A stretch of DNA of 11,954 nt from Paracoccaceae bacterium (GTDB lineage Bacteria > Pseudomonadota > Alphaproteobacteria > Rhodobacterales > Rhodobacteraceae). Below the pieces are notes generated by a model, which did not search any database, had not been told where the DNA came from, and saw only the letters and a program-made list of their open reading frames with translations. Positions 1-7,131 of this stretch are shown in pieces. Where the stretch lies: contig SKNG01000421.1 in assembly GCA_007120685.1 (NCBI GenBank), forward strand, positions 1 through 11,954, read 5' to 3'. A program made the position numbers and the translations under genes. Position 1 is the first letter of the stretch, and every line of letters begins with the position of its first letter.

Positions 1-159
1 ACCATCATGCGCATGGCCGGCGATGACGGGCAGGGCGGCGGGCGGCGCGAGAACGTGCTGGCAGCCGTGCCGGGGCGCATCCTCTCGGCCCTTTCCCGGC
101 CGCGCCCGATCCAATCGCCCGTGCCGGTCAAGGGCGCCGAGCGGTCAATGGATCGGTAA
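1..159 (+). CDS. 3' end of an unidentified gene (5' truncated by the window)
   Basis: Frame 1 is open from the first base of the window to a TAA at 157-159, giving 52 residues that end in GAERSMDR. No start is visible, so the gene begins upstream of the window. Nearly every third codon position is G or C while the second position is mixed, which is the coding pattern of the genes around it and is not seen in the other frames. The tail is rich in Pro, Arg and Ser and shows no catalytic motif or membrane segment, so it is probably a C-terminal tail rather than a folded core. I do not recognise the family. The gene lies 161 bases upstream of the MFS gene on the same strand. The alternative is that the frame is open by chance in GC-rich DNA. 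Confidence 0.5.
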   Translation, partial: TIMRMAGDDGQGGGRRENVLAAVPGRILSALSRPRPIQSPVPVKGAERSMDR

Positions 160-180
160 ACGGCGCGCGCGTCCTGACGG

Positions 181-228
181 GCCGCGCCACGTCACGCGGC
201 TTGGCTTGCGCAGCCTTGTCGGTTTTTT
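181..228 (+). terminator. Possible weak intrinsic terminator
   Basis: Positions 181-186 (GCCGCG) and 195-200 (CGCGGC) can form a six-base-pair stem. A smaller stem GGCT/AGCC spans 203-215. A run of six T follows at 223-228. The T run lies seven bases beyond the second stem, so the geometry is imperfect. It sits just after the truncated upstream gene and before the MFS gene, where a terminator would be expected. The rest of 160-320 shows nothing else I can support. Confidence 0.25.
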
Positions 229-320
229 GCTGCGATGCGGCGTAAAGGTGCCAGCGGGCGTTCACGTGCCATGCGAGGGCGTGTAACGAAGCCACAGCCC
301 AGCGCGCGAAGGGGCATGAC

Positions 321-1601
321 GTGATAAAGGAATTTTCCGGCGTCTGGCCTTTGCTGCTGGGCATTCTGCTGATCATGCTGGGCAACGGCATGCATTTCAC
401 CCTGATCGGCCTGCGCGGCGGGATCGAGGGGTTTTCGGCCGCCGAACTGGCCTTCGTCACCTCGGCCTATTTCCTGGGCTTCCTGTCCGGCGCGCGCTAC
501 ACGCCGGTGATGATCCGGCGGGTGGGTCATGTCCGGGTCTTCGCGGCGCTGGGCAGTTTCATGTCGGCCGGGCTGATCGCCTTTCCGCTGCTGGCCGAGC
601 CCTGGGCCTGGACCGTGCTGCGCATTCTCATCGGTTTCTGCATGTCGGGCATTTATGTCTCGGCCGAAAGCTGGCTGAACAACGCCAGCAGCAACGAATC
701 GCGTGGCAAGGTGCTGGCGGCCTACATGATCGCCCAGACGCTGGGCATCATCGGCGCGCAGGGGCTGCTCAGCCTGGGCGATGCGGCCACGCCGGTGCTG
801 TTCATTATCGCCTCCATCATGGTGTCGATCTCCTTCGGGCCGATCCTGCTGTCGGCAACCCCTGTGCCCGCGGCAGAAACGGCGCGCGCCATGTCGCTGC
901 GCCGGCTTTATGGCGAGGCGCCGCTGGGCACGGTGGGCATCTTCCTGCTGGGCGCGGTCTACGCTGTCCTGACCGGGATGGCGGCGGTCTTCGGCAGCCT
1001 GATCGGCCTGTCAGCAGGGCAGGTCGCGCTTCTTGTTGCAGTGCTCTTCGGCGGCGCGCTGGTGCTGCAATATCCCATCGGCTGGCTGTCGGACAGGATT
1101 GACCGGCGCAAGGTGATCCTGGCGGTTTCGGTCATCGGCGCCGGTTTCTGCGCGCTTGGGGCGGCGGTAACGGCGGACTTTCAGTTGCTGCTGATCGCGG
1201 CCTTCTTCGTCGGCGGGGTGACGACGCCGCTTTACGCGCTGTTGCTGGCCTATACCAATGACTGGCTGGCGACCGAGGACATGCCGGCGGCCTCGGGCGG
1301 GCTGGTCTTCACCTTCGGCCTGGGCGCCATCCTCGGCCCGCTGGCCACGGGCTGGGCAATGGATGGCATCGGGCCTGTCGGCTTCTGGCTGGTGGTCGGC
1401 GTGACCTTCGCCGCCATCGCGCTCTTTGCGCTTTACCGCATGACGCAGCGCGCCAGCACCCCGGCCAATGAGACGGAAACCTATGTCGCTGTCTTGCCCA
1501 GCACATCGACCGTCGCGGTCGAGGCAGCGGCGAACTGGACGACCGAACTGGCCGAAGCCAACCCGCAGGAAGAGGGATCCCCAGGCGCCGACGCAGCCTG
1601 A
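321..1601 (+). CDS. MFS transporter, YcaD-like
   Basis: This 426-residue protein is a major facilitator superfamily permease of the inner membrane. Hydrophobic segments run from residue 8 to about 370 and fit twelve membrane helices in two halves. The motif ESWLN at residues 116-120 and the surrounding text (SGIYVSAESWLNN) are typical of the YcaD-like MFS group, whose substrates are mostly unknown. A loop rich in Asp and Arg (LSDRIDRRK) between the halves is the usual MFS loop signature. The last 50 residues or so are polar, Ala/Glu/Thr-rich and probably cytoplasmic. The start is GTG at 321, six bases after a Shine-Dalgarno-like GAAGGGG (308-314); an ATG at 316 stops after two codons and is not the start. 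The substrate is not predictable, and the gene appears to stand alone. Confidence 0.85.
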   Translation: MIKEFSGVWPLLLGILLIMLGNGMHFTLIGLRGGIEGFSAAELAFVTSAYFLGFLSGARYTPVMIRRVGHVRVFAALGSFMSAGLIAFPLLAEPWAWTVLRILIGFCMSGIYVSAESWLNNASSNESRGKVLAAYMIAQTLGIIGAQGLLSLGDAATPVLFIIASIMVSISFGPILLSATPVPAAETARAMSLRRLYGEAPLGTVGIFLLGAVYAVLTGMAAVFGSLIGLSAGQVALLVAVLFGGALVLQYPIGWLSDRIDRRKVILAVSVIGAGFCALGAAVTADFQLLLIAAFFVGGVTTPLYALLLAYTNDWLATEDMPAASGGLVFTFGLGAILGPLATGWAMDGIGPVGFWLVVGVTFAAIALFALYRMTQRASTPANETETYVAVLPSTSTVAVEAAANWTTELAEANPQEEGSPGADAA

Positions 1602-1932
1602 ACCCTGGCGGCTTGGGCGGCGCGCATCTGCTATTGAAGGAAAGCGGTGGCGGGCCCGCAGCAACCGTATCGGGCGTGAATTTCCCGAGAGCCTGAACAC
1701 TCAGGTGGGCGCCAGATACCAGGGCCAGGACCCTGGCAGAGCCAGCTCCCTCGGAAAGGATTATCGGCCACTGGAAAAGAGCCGTCCTCGGGAAGAGCAG
1801 AACCCGCCACCTGAAGATGTAGGCCCCGCCTTGCCGGCCTGCAAGGCCCGGCCCGGCGGCCCGGGCAAAACCGGTTCCAGCCCCGGCCCGGATGGGCTAG
1901 TCTGGACACCCCGCAACAGCTCCACCTGCCCC
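1602..1932 (+). other. 331-base gap with hairpins; possible structured leader RNA resembling a degenerate cobalamin riboswitch
   Basis: The CHAD reading frame stays open through here, but the implied peptide has no coding-like composition. Local inverted repeats are CCTGA/TCAGG (1692-1705), CCAGGG/CCCTGG (1719-1736), GCCTTGC/GCAAGGC (1828-1847) and GCCCGG/CCGGGC (1851-1866). A longer-range pair is TTCCCGAG (1682-1689) with CTCGGGAA (1787-1794). Short blocks resemble conserved cobalamin riboswitch boxes in their usual order: GAAGGAAAGCGGTGG (1636-1650), CCCGCAGCAACCGTA (1655-1669), GCCACTGG (1767-1774), CGGGAAG (1789-1795) and CCTGAAGATGTAGGCC (1810-1825). The canonical core CCCCCGCAACTG is interrupted, and the long-range helix does not fit the riboswitch topology in an obvious way. 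This may therefore be a decayed riboswitch, another RNA, or chance. No good promoter or rho-independent terminator is visible. Confidence 0.25.
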
Positions 1933-2874
1933 ATGGCCTTTGCCTTCAAGCCGAACGATGACACCGCCCTGACCGGCGCGCGCCGCATCGCCCGCCAGCA
2001 GCTCGATACCGCGCTGGGCCTGCTGGACGCCCCCGCGCCGCCTTCGCCGGACCGCGTGCATGCGCTGCGCAAGCATACCAAGAAGCTGCGCGGCCTGGTG
2101 CGGCTGGTCCTGCCCGTCACCAGGCGTCTGCAACGCCAGAATCTGCGGCTTCGCGATGCCGCGCGCCAAATCGCGCCCCTGCGCGATGCCGAAGTGCGGC
2201 GGGGCACCTTCGACCTCTTGACGCGCGATATGGACAGGGAACCGGGCATTCAGGCGCTGCGCAGGCTGTTGCAACAGGATGTGGCGGCGGTGCGTCAGCC
2301 GGCTTCGCTGGAGCGAATTACCGAAGGCATGCGGGGCGAGTTGCGCGCCGTGCGCGATGCGCTGGACGGCTGGGCGCTGCGCAAGCGTTATGGCGGGAAG
2401 CGCATGGAAGGCGCCGAGGCAGGCTTTGCGGTGTTGCGCCCGGGGCTGGAGACGACCTGGGGCGCGGCGCAGGCCGGGCTGGCGGCCTCGCGCGCGGCGC
2501 TTGCCGGCGATTTCGCGGCCGATCCCTTTCATGAATGGCGCAAGGCGGCCAAGCATCACTGGTATCAGGCGCGCCTGCTGCGGCCGATCTGGCCCGAGGT
2601 GATGGCGCCGCATGTCGCCGCAGCCGACACGCTGGGCGAATTGCTGGGCGATCACAACGATCTGGACGTGCTCTGCGCCTTCCTGCAATCGCGGGTCGAT
2701 GCCGGCGATTGCCCGGAAGGCGCCGCCGCCCTGCCGGCCCTGCGCGCCGAGGTGCTGCAGCCACGCCGCCTGCTGGCCGAGAAGGCGGTGGCGCTGGGCG
2801 AGCGGCTGTTCGCGCCCCCGGCGCGGGCCGTGACCGATCAATGGGCCGCCTGGTGGTGTGCATGGCATCGGTAG
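1933..2874 (+). CDS. CHAD domain-containing protein
   Basis: This 313-residue protein consists almost entirely of a CHAD domain, the conserved-histidine alpha-helical domain. CHAD domains are known to bind inorganic polyphosphate through basic and histidine residues, and some proteins localise to polyphosphate granules. The expected motifs are present: H43, R46, K47, H48, K50 and K51 in the first repeat; D197-P-F-H200-E-W-R203-K with K207, H208 and H209 in the second; and GELLGDHNDLD around H241. There is no N-terminal CYTH domain, so it is a stand-alone CHAD protein, probably cytoplasmic. The ATG at 1933 is chosen because the domain begins about 15 residues later and the frame upstream is not coding-like. 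No Shine-Dalgarno sequence precedes it, which is unusual for this window. Its 3' end overlaps the next gene by 13 bases, suggesting translational coupling. A role in polyphosphate metabolism is inferred. Confidence 0.85.
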   Translation: MAFAFKPNDDTALTGARRIARQQLDTALGLLDAPAPPSPDRVHALRKHTKKLRGLVRLVLPVTRRLQRQNLRLRDAARQIAPLRDAEVRRGTFDLLTRDMDREPGIQALRRLLQQDVAAVRQPASLERITEGMRGELRAVRDALDGWALRKRYGGKRMEGAEAGFAVLRPGLETTWGAAQAGLAASRAALAGDFAADPFHEWRKAAKHHWYQARLLRPIWPEVMAPHVAAADTLGELLGDHNDLDVLCAFLQSRVDAGDCPEGAAALPALRAEVLQPRRLLAEKAVALGERLFAPPARAVTDQWAAWWCAWHR

Positions 2875-3326
2875 GCGGTGTGGTGTCCGTGTCGGATGAT
2901 GCCGCGCGCAGCCCCGGGCAGCGGCTGGCGCGCGGGGTCTGCCGGCTGTTGCGCAGCCTCGATTTCGCGGCGCTGGACGAGGTGGCGCCGGCGACGGGCC
3001 TGCGCGTCGATGTCATGGCGCTGGGGCCGAAGGGGCAGGTATGGGTGATCGAATGCAAATCCTCGCGTCAGGACTTCACGTCGGACCGCAAATGGCAGGG
3101 CTACCTGCCCTGGTGCGACCGGTTCTTCTGGGCGGTGCCCGCGGATTTTCCTACCGATCTGCTGCCCGGTGGCGCGGGGCTGATCATGGCCGACGAATTC
3201 GGCGCCGAGATCCTGTCGATGCCCGAAGAGGCCCCCCTCGCCGCCACCCGCCGCCGCGCCCTGACCCTGCGTTTCGCCCGCCTGGCCGCGCTGCGCCATC
3301 AGGGGCTGCGCGATCCGATGGGGTAG
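2862..3326 (+). CDS. mmcB: MmcB-family DNA repair protein (PD-(D/E)XK nuclease-like)
   Basis: The 154-residue product matches the MmcB family, named after a Caulobacter gene needed for mitomycin C resistance. The fold is that of PD-(D/E)XK nucleases. The candidate metal-binding residues are D50 (in RVDVMAL), E64 and K66 (in WVIECKSS), with E40 upstream. The block RQDFTSDRKWQGYLPWCDRFFWAVP after the ECK motif is strongly family-like. The ATG at 2862 overlaps the CHAD stop by 13 bases. GTG codons at 2880, 2883 and 2889 are alternative starts, because the family-like part begins only near P18-G-Q-R-L. No strong ribosome binding site decides among them. I found no alphaproteobacterial LexA box (GTTC, seven bases, GTTC) in front of it, so SOS control is not supported here. 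The protein is probably cytoplasmic and acts on damaged DNA; the exact biochemical step is not established. Confidence 0.8.
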   Translation: MASVGGVVSVSDDAARSPGQRLARGVCRLLRSLDFAALDEVAPATGLRVDVMALGPKGQVWVIECKSSRQDFTSDRKWQGYLPWCDRFFWAVPADFPTDLLPGGAGLIMADEFGAEILSMPEEAPLAATRRRALTLRFARLAALRHQGLRDPMG

Positions 3327-3382
3327 AACAGGCCGTCGTCCATCAAGATCACTCTCTTCCCCCGCCGTGCCGCTTCCGGACA

Positions 3383-3402
3383 ACGGGCCTTGGAAGGCCC
3401 GT
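3383..3402. terminator. Inverted repeat, likely half of a bidirectional terminator
   Basis: ACGGGCCT (3383-3390) and AGGCCCGT (3395-3402) are perfect eight-base arms around a TGGA loop. It lies in the 166-base gap between two convergent genes, where a two-way terminator is expected. On the minus strand it is the second hairpin met after the molybdenum-subunit stop and is followed by TTGT, a poor T tract. Confidence 0.55.
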
Positions 3403-3406
3403 GCGC

Positions 3407-3426
3407 ACGCGCGTTCGAACGCGCGT
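3407..3426. terminator. Perfect 20-bp palindrome, likely half of a bidirectional terminator
   Basis: ACGCGCGTTC (3407-3416) is followed directly by its exact reverse complement (3417-3426). As RNA it can form a stem of eight pairs closed by a four-base loop. On the + strand the hairpin ends in TTT (3426-3428) before a C run, so it could end the MmcB transcript. It lies four bases after the previous inverted repeat. Its perfect dyad symmetry would also suit a protein binding site. Confidence 0.5.
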
Positions 3427-3492
3427 TTCCCCCGCCTCTGCCGATTGCGTTGGGCCGATCTGGCATGAACAGATCCGGCAATGAGGCGGACC

Positions 3493-5784
3493 CTACGCCG
3501 CCCGCCGCCGCGCTTCCTGCAACCAGCCCCAGACCCGCTGCGGCGTCAGCGGCATATCCACCGCCCTCACCCCCTCGCTCCACAGCGCATCCAGCACGGC
3601 ATTCGACAGTGCCGCCAGCGCCCCCACCGTGCCCGCCTCGCCGCAGCCCTTCATCCCCAAGGGGTTGTTGACCGAGGGCAACGGCACGCTTTCGAAGCCG
3701 ATGAAGGGCAATTCATCCGCCCGTGGCAGGGCGTAATCCATGAAACTGCCGCTCAGCAACTGCCCCTCGTCGTCGAAAACGATCTCCTCGCGCACCGCCT
3801 GGCCGAAGCCCTGCGCCACGCCGCCATGCACCTGCCCGATGGCCAGCGCCGGGTTGACCAGATTGCCGAAGTCATCGACCGCCAGATACCGCTCCAGCTT
3901 CAGCGCGCCGGTCTCGGGGTCCACCTCCACCTCGCACAGATGCGCGCCATTGGGGAAGGACCGCCCCGGCAGCTTCACCCGGCTCTCATGCCGCAACAGG
4001 TCGTCGCGCCCCCGCGCGCGGGCCAGCGCCGCCGCCTCGGCCAGGGTCAGCCGCCGGTTCGACCCGGGGGCCGAGAAGATGCCCTCGTCAAAGCCCACCG
4101 GCTCCGCGCCGATCTCGCCCTCCAGAAACCCGGCAAAGGCCGCGACCATCGCCTCGGCCATCCCATGCGTTGCCGTGGTCTGCACCGTCACCGAGCGCGA
4201 GCCGCCCGTGCCGCCCCCCCGCGCAATCCTGTCGCTGTCGCCCTGCACCACCTCGATCAGCGCCTCGTCCAGCCCGGTCAGCCCGGCCAGATAGCGCGCA
4301 TAGACCGTCTCATGCCCCTGACCGTTGGATTGCGTGCCCACATAAAGCCGCACCCGCCCGTCGGGCAGGAAGTCCACCGCCGCCGTCTCGCTGTCGTCGC
4401 CCAGGATCGCCTCGATGTAGAAGGCCAGCCCCAGCCCGCGCAGCCGCCCGGCCGCCGCGCTGGCCGCCCGCCGCGCAGGGAAGCCCGCCACATCGCCCAG
4501 GTCCCGCGCGCGCGCCAGCACCCGGCCGAAGTCGCCCACGTCATAGACCGACCCGCCGGGGGTGGCGTGGGGAAACTGGTCCGGCGCCACGAAATTGCGC
4601 GCCCGCAGATCGAAGGGCGACAGCCCCATCTCGCGCGCGGCCAGGTCCATGCAGCGTTCGATCAGCGTGATCGCCTCGGGCCGCCCGGCGCCGCGATAGG
4701 CATCGACGGGCGTGGTGTTGGTATAGATCCCCTGCACCGCCAGATGCGCGGCGGGAATGGCATAGACCCCGGTGAAGACCTTGGAAAACAGCGCCGTCTG
4801 GATGTTCTGGCCGAATTGCGAATTATAGGCGCCCAGGTTGAAACGCGAGCGCACCCGGTAGGCGGTGATCCGCCCTTGCGTGTCGAAACCCATCTCGGCC
4901 TCGCTGACCAGATCACGCGCGCCATTGTCCGAGGCGATGGATTCGCCCCGGTCCGGCACCCAGCCCACCGGCCGGCCCAGCGCGCGGGCGGCGGCGGCGA
5001 TGGCGATGTGCTCGGGGTAGACCATTACCTTCATGCCGAACCCGCCGCCCACATCGGGGATCGTCACCCGCACCGCATCGGGCGTCAGGCCCAGCATCCG
5101 CGCCAGTTCGCGTTTCATGGTCCAGACGCCCTGACCGTTGAAGGCGAAATGCAGCCGGTCCCCGGTCCAGTCGGCCCAGGCTCCGCGCGGCTCCATGCTG
5201 GCTGCGGTAACGCGGTTCTGCCGCACGGCGATGCGCGTCACATGCGCGGCACCCGTCAACGCCGCCTCGGTCGCGCCGTCATCGCCGATATCCCAGTCCA
5301 GCGCCAGATTGCCCGGCGCCTCTGCGTGGATTGCCGGCCCGCCGACCGCCAGATCCAGCGCCACCGGCAGATCTTCATGCTCCAGCATGATCGCCTCGAT
5401 GGCATCCAGCGCCGCCGCCCGCTTCTCGGCCACCACCATCACCACCGGCTCGCCGACATGGCGCATCACGCCCTCGGCCAGCACCGGGCGGCGCGGCGCA
5501 GCACCCTGTTCCCCGTCACGCCCGGCCAGCGTGGCGCCGAAGACCGACCCCGTCACCCCCGCCGCGGCCAGATCAGCCGAGGTCCAGACCGCCACCACTC
5601 CCGGAATCGCCCGCGCCGCTTCCACCTCCAGCGCGGTAATCTGACCATGCGCCACCGGGGCGCGCAGAAACACGGCCTGCAATGCCCCCTCGGGCAGCGT
5701 ATCGGCGATGTAGCGCCCCGCACCGGTCAGAAACCGGATATCCTCGCGCCGCGTGCCGCCCTGCGCCTGTCCGAATGCCCGCAA
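3493..5784 (-). CDS. Xanthine dehydrogenase-family molybdopterin-binding subunit (CoxL form II-like)
   Basis: This 763-residue protein is the molybdenum-cofactor subunit of a xanthine dehydrogenase/aldehyde oxidase/CO dehydrogenase-type hydroxylase. The N-terminus (RREDIRFLTGAGRY) is the usual domain entry. GGGFGMK (246-252) is a cofactor-contacting loop. AYRGAGR (362-368) is the form II signature, as opposed to AYRCSFR of true CO dehydrogenases. GCGEAG carries the expected catalytic glutamate, E716. The length is normal. Such subunits work with an iron-sulfur and an FAD subunit, but neither gene is adjacent here. The start is TTG at 5784, seven bases after a Shine-Dalgarno AGGGGAG; an overlapping ATG upstream is in another frame. 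It lies 159 bases downstream of the decarboxylase gene on the same strand, with a hairpin block between them. The substrate, an aldehyde or N-heterocycle, is unknown. Confidence 0.9.
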   Translation of the reverse strand: MRAFGQAQGGTRREDIRFLTGAGRYIADTLPEGALQAVFLRAPVAHGQITALEVEAARAIPGVVAVWTSADLAAAGVTGSVFGATLAGRDGEQGAAPRRPVLAEGVMRHVGEPVVMVVAEKRAAALDAIEAIMLEHEDLPVALDLAVGGPAIHAEAPGNLALDWDIGDDGATEAALTGAAHVTRIAVRQNRVTAASMEPRGAWADWTGDRLHFAFNGQGVWTMKRELARMLGLTPDAVRVTIPDVGGGFGMKVMVYPEHIAIAAAARALGRPVGWVPDRGESIASDNGARDLVSEAEMGFDTQGRITAYRVRSRFNLGAYNSQFGQNIQTALFSKVFTGVYAIPAAHLAVQGIYTNTTPVDAYRGAGRPEAITLIERCMDLAAREMGLSPFDLRARNFVAPDQFPHATPGGSVYDVGDFGRVLARARDLGDVAGFPARRAASAAAGRLRGLGLAFYIEAILGDDSETAAVDFLPDGRVRLYVGTQSNGQGHETVYARYLAGLTGLDEALIEVVQGDSDRIARGGGTGGSRSVTVQTTATHGMAEAMVAAFAGFLEGEIGAEPVGFDEGIFSAPGSNRRLTLAEAAALARARGRDDLLRHESRVKLPGRSFPNGAHLCEVEVDPETGALKLERYLAVDDFGNLVNPALAIGQVHGGVAQGFGQAVREEIVFDDEGQLLSGSFMDYALPRADELPFIGFESVPLPSVNNPLGMKGCGEAGTVGALAALSNAVLDALWSEGVRAVDMPLTPQRVWGWLQEARRRAA

Positions 5785-5884
5785 CGCCCTGCTCCCCTGT
5801 CATCGTCAACCTTGCGCAGGGTAGCCGCCCCACACCCAAGGGCAAGGGCATCGAGCAAAATTGCCGCCCCTCTTTGCTCCTTAA

Positions 5885-5935
5885 ATATCCCGGGGGGGTG
5901 AGCCGCGTAGCGGCGAGGGGGGCAGCGCCCCCCCC
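5885..5935 (-). repeat. GC-rich hairpin block, REP-like terminator element
   Basis: Just after the decarboxylase stop, reading the minus strand, lie a six-pair stem GGGGGG/CCCCCC (5917-5922 with 5928-5933), a five-pair stem GCCGC/GCGGC (5902-5914) and a further run of seven pyrimidines (5892-5898), followed by GGGATATTTAAGG. The last G/C run can also pair with the first, giving a cruciform-like fold. From memory, similar blocks ending in a GGATATTT-like string are common between genes in Rhodobacter/Paracoccus genomes. I infer a transcription terminator or dispersed palindromic repeat; copy number cannot be seen from one window. Confidence 0.45.
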
Positions 5936-5943
5936 TGCCTGCC

Positions 5944-7131
5944 TCACGGCTCCAGCGCCGCCACGACCTGCACGCCCAGCGCGCCGAAACCGTTGAACCG
6001 CGTGTTGGTGACCACCGAATAGGCGCCCATCCCCTGCACCAGCACGAAATCGCCCTCGGCAATGTCGCCCGGCAGCATAACGGCGCCCGGCATCCGGTCC
6101 ACGCTGTCGCAGGTCGGCCCGAAGACCACACGCGGCACCGGCGCCCCGTCCCGCGCCACCCCCTCGGGCGAGAACACCGCCACCCGGTCCATCGCCCCCA
6201 TCAGCGGCAATTCGGCAAAGGCGCCATAGATCCCGTCGTTCAGGAACACATGCGCCGCCCCGTCGCCCTCTGCCCCGTTACCCGCGTCGCGCAGCGCCTT
6301 CACCCGGGCCAGCGCGGCAAAGGCATCGGCGACCAGCGCGCGGCCCGGTTCGCAGACCAGCGCCGGGGCGTCCGTGCCGAAGACCTCGGCCGTCACCGCC
6401 TTGATGCGCGCGAAGATCGCCTCCAGCGCCGGCACCACGCCGGCCACCCGGTGCGAGGGGAAGCCGCCGCCCACGTTCAGCCGCGCCGGCCGCACACCCG
6501 CCGCCGCCGCGATCCGCCCCGCCGCGCGGATGTAGCTTTCCCAGGCCGCCGGATCGATGCATTGCGTGCCGGGGTGAAAGGTCAGCGAGGGCACATAGCC
6601 AGCCGCCGCGATCCGGCGCAGCAGTTCCGCCGCCAGCGCCTCGGTCGCGCCGAACTTGGTGCCGAAGTCATAGGTCGCGCCGGCCACCGGCAGCTTGAAC
6701 CGCGCGGTGATCTCCACGCCCTCGCCGCCCGTGCGCTGTTGCGGCACGACGGCAAACAGCTTCTCCAACTCACCCAGCGAATCGACCGAATACGAGGCCA
6801 CGTCATGGCCCACCGCAAAGACGATCTCGTGGCGCGCGCGCACCGGGTTGTTGTAATGCAGCGTCGCGCCCGGCACCAGGCGGCGGATCAGGGCGATCTC
6901 CTCGGGCGAGGCGACATCGAAGCCGGCAATCCCGGCGGTGGCCAGATTGGTGATCACCGCCTCTTCCGGGTTGGCCTTTACAGCATAGGTCACCAGCCCC
7001 GGAAAGCCCGCCAGGAACCGGCGCGCCTGCGCCTGCAGCGCTGCGGGCGACAGGAAAAGCACCGGATCGAACGGACCCGTGGCGCGCAGATAATCGACCG
7101 GGTTGGCCCAGAGTGTATGCGAGATGCCCAA
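5944..7131 (-). CDS. Type III PLP-dependent decarboxylase, ornithine/lysine decarboxylase-like
   Basis: The 395-residue product belongs to the fold-type III PLP decarboxylases (eukaryotic ODC-like) that convert ornithine, and in some members lysine, to putrescine or cadaverine with release of CO2. The order of motifs is complete: PLP lysine K52 in YAVKANP, FHPGTQC with H186, the glycine loop NVGGGFPSH, CEPGR (260-264), NDGIYG, FGPTCDSVD with the active-site cysteine C341 and D345, and GAYSVVTNTRFNGFG near the end. HPGT replaces the usual HxGS. The start is TTG at 7131 because a perfect AGGAGG lies seven bases upstream; an in-frame start at 7221 would add 30 unrelated residues. The gene is divergent from an Lrp/AsnC gene, which probably regulates it. 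Ornithine versus lysine preference cannot be settled by eye; diaminopimelate or carboxynorspermidine decarboxylase is less likely because of the CDSVD motif. Confidence 0.88.
   Translation of the reverse strand: MGISHTLWANPVDYLRATGPFDPVLFLSPAALQAQARRFLAGFPGLVTYAVKANPEEAVITNLATAGIAGFDVASPEEIALIRRLVPGATLHYNNPVRARHEIVFAVGHDVASYSVDSLGELEKLFAVVPQQRTGGEGVEITARFKLPVAGATYDFGTKFGATEALAAELLRRIAAAGYVPSLTFHPGTQCIDPAAWESYIRAAGRIAAAAGVRPARLNVGGGFPSHRVAGVVPALEAIFARIKAVTAEVFGTDAPALVCEPGRALVADAFAALARVKALRDAGNGAEGDGAAHVFLNDGIYGAFAELPLMGAMDRVAVFSPEGVARDGAPVPRVVFGPTCDSVDRMPGAVMLPGDIAEGDFVLVQGMGAYSVVTNTRFNGFGALGVQVVAALEP

Noticed and set aside
1682..1794. 6S RNA, SRP RNA or RNase P RNA
   Set aside because: A long-range stem is present, but none of the conserved sequence blocks of SRP or RNase P RNA is seen, and a 6S-type rod with a central bubble cannot be drawn with confidence.
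1468..1932. N-terminal extension of the CHAD protein by 155 residues
   Set aside because: The frame is open but overlaps the MFS gene end and has non-coding composition; the domain begins just after 1933.
1897..2868. A 323-residue open frame on the minus strand
   Set aside because: It is a shadow of the CHAD gene, whose own motifs are clear.
2780..2900. LexA (SOS) box in front of mmcB
   Set aside because: A GTTC is present near 2807, but no second GTTC occurs at the required spacing.
3493..5784. Carbon monoxide dehydrogenase (CoxL form I)
   Set aside because: The active-site loop reads AYRGAGR instead of AYRCSFR, and the coxM and coxS genes are absent.
3481..5901. An 806-residue open frame on the + strand
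   Set aside because: It is antisense to the molybdenum subunit, is very rich in Arg, His, Pro and Gln, and has no family features. The minus-strand gene has full catalytic motifs.
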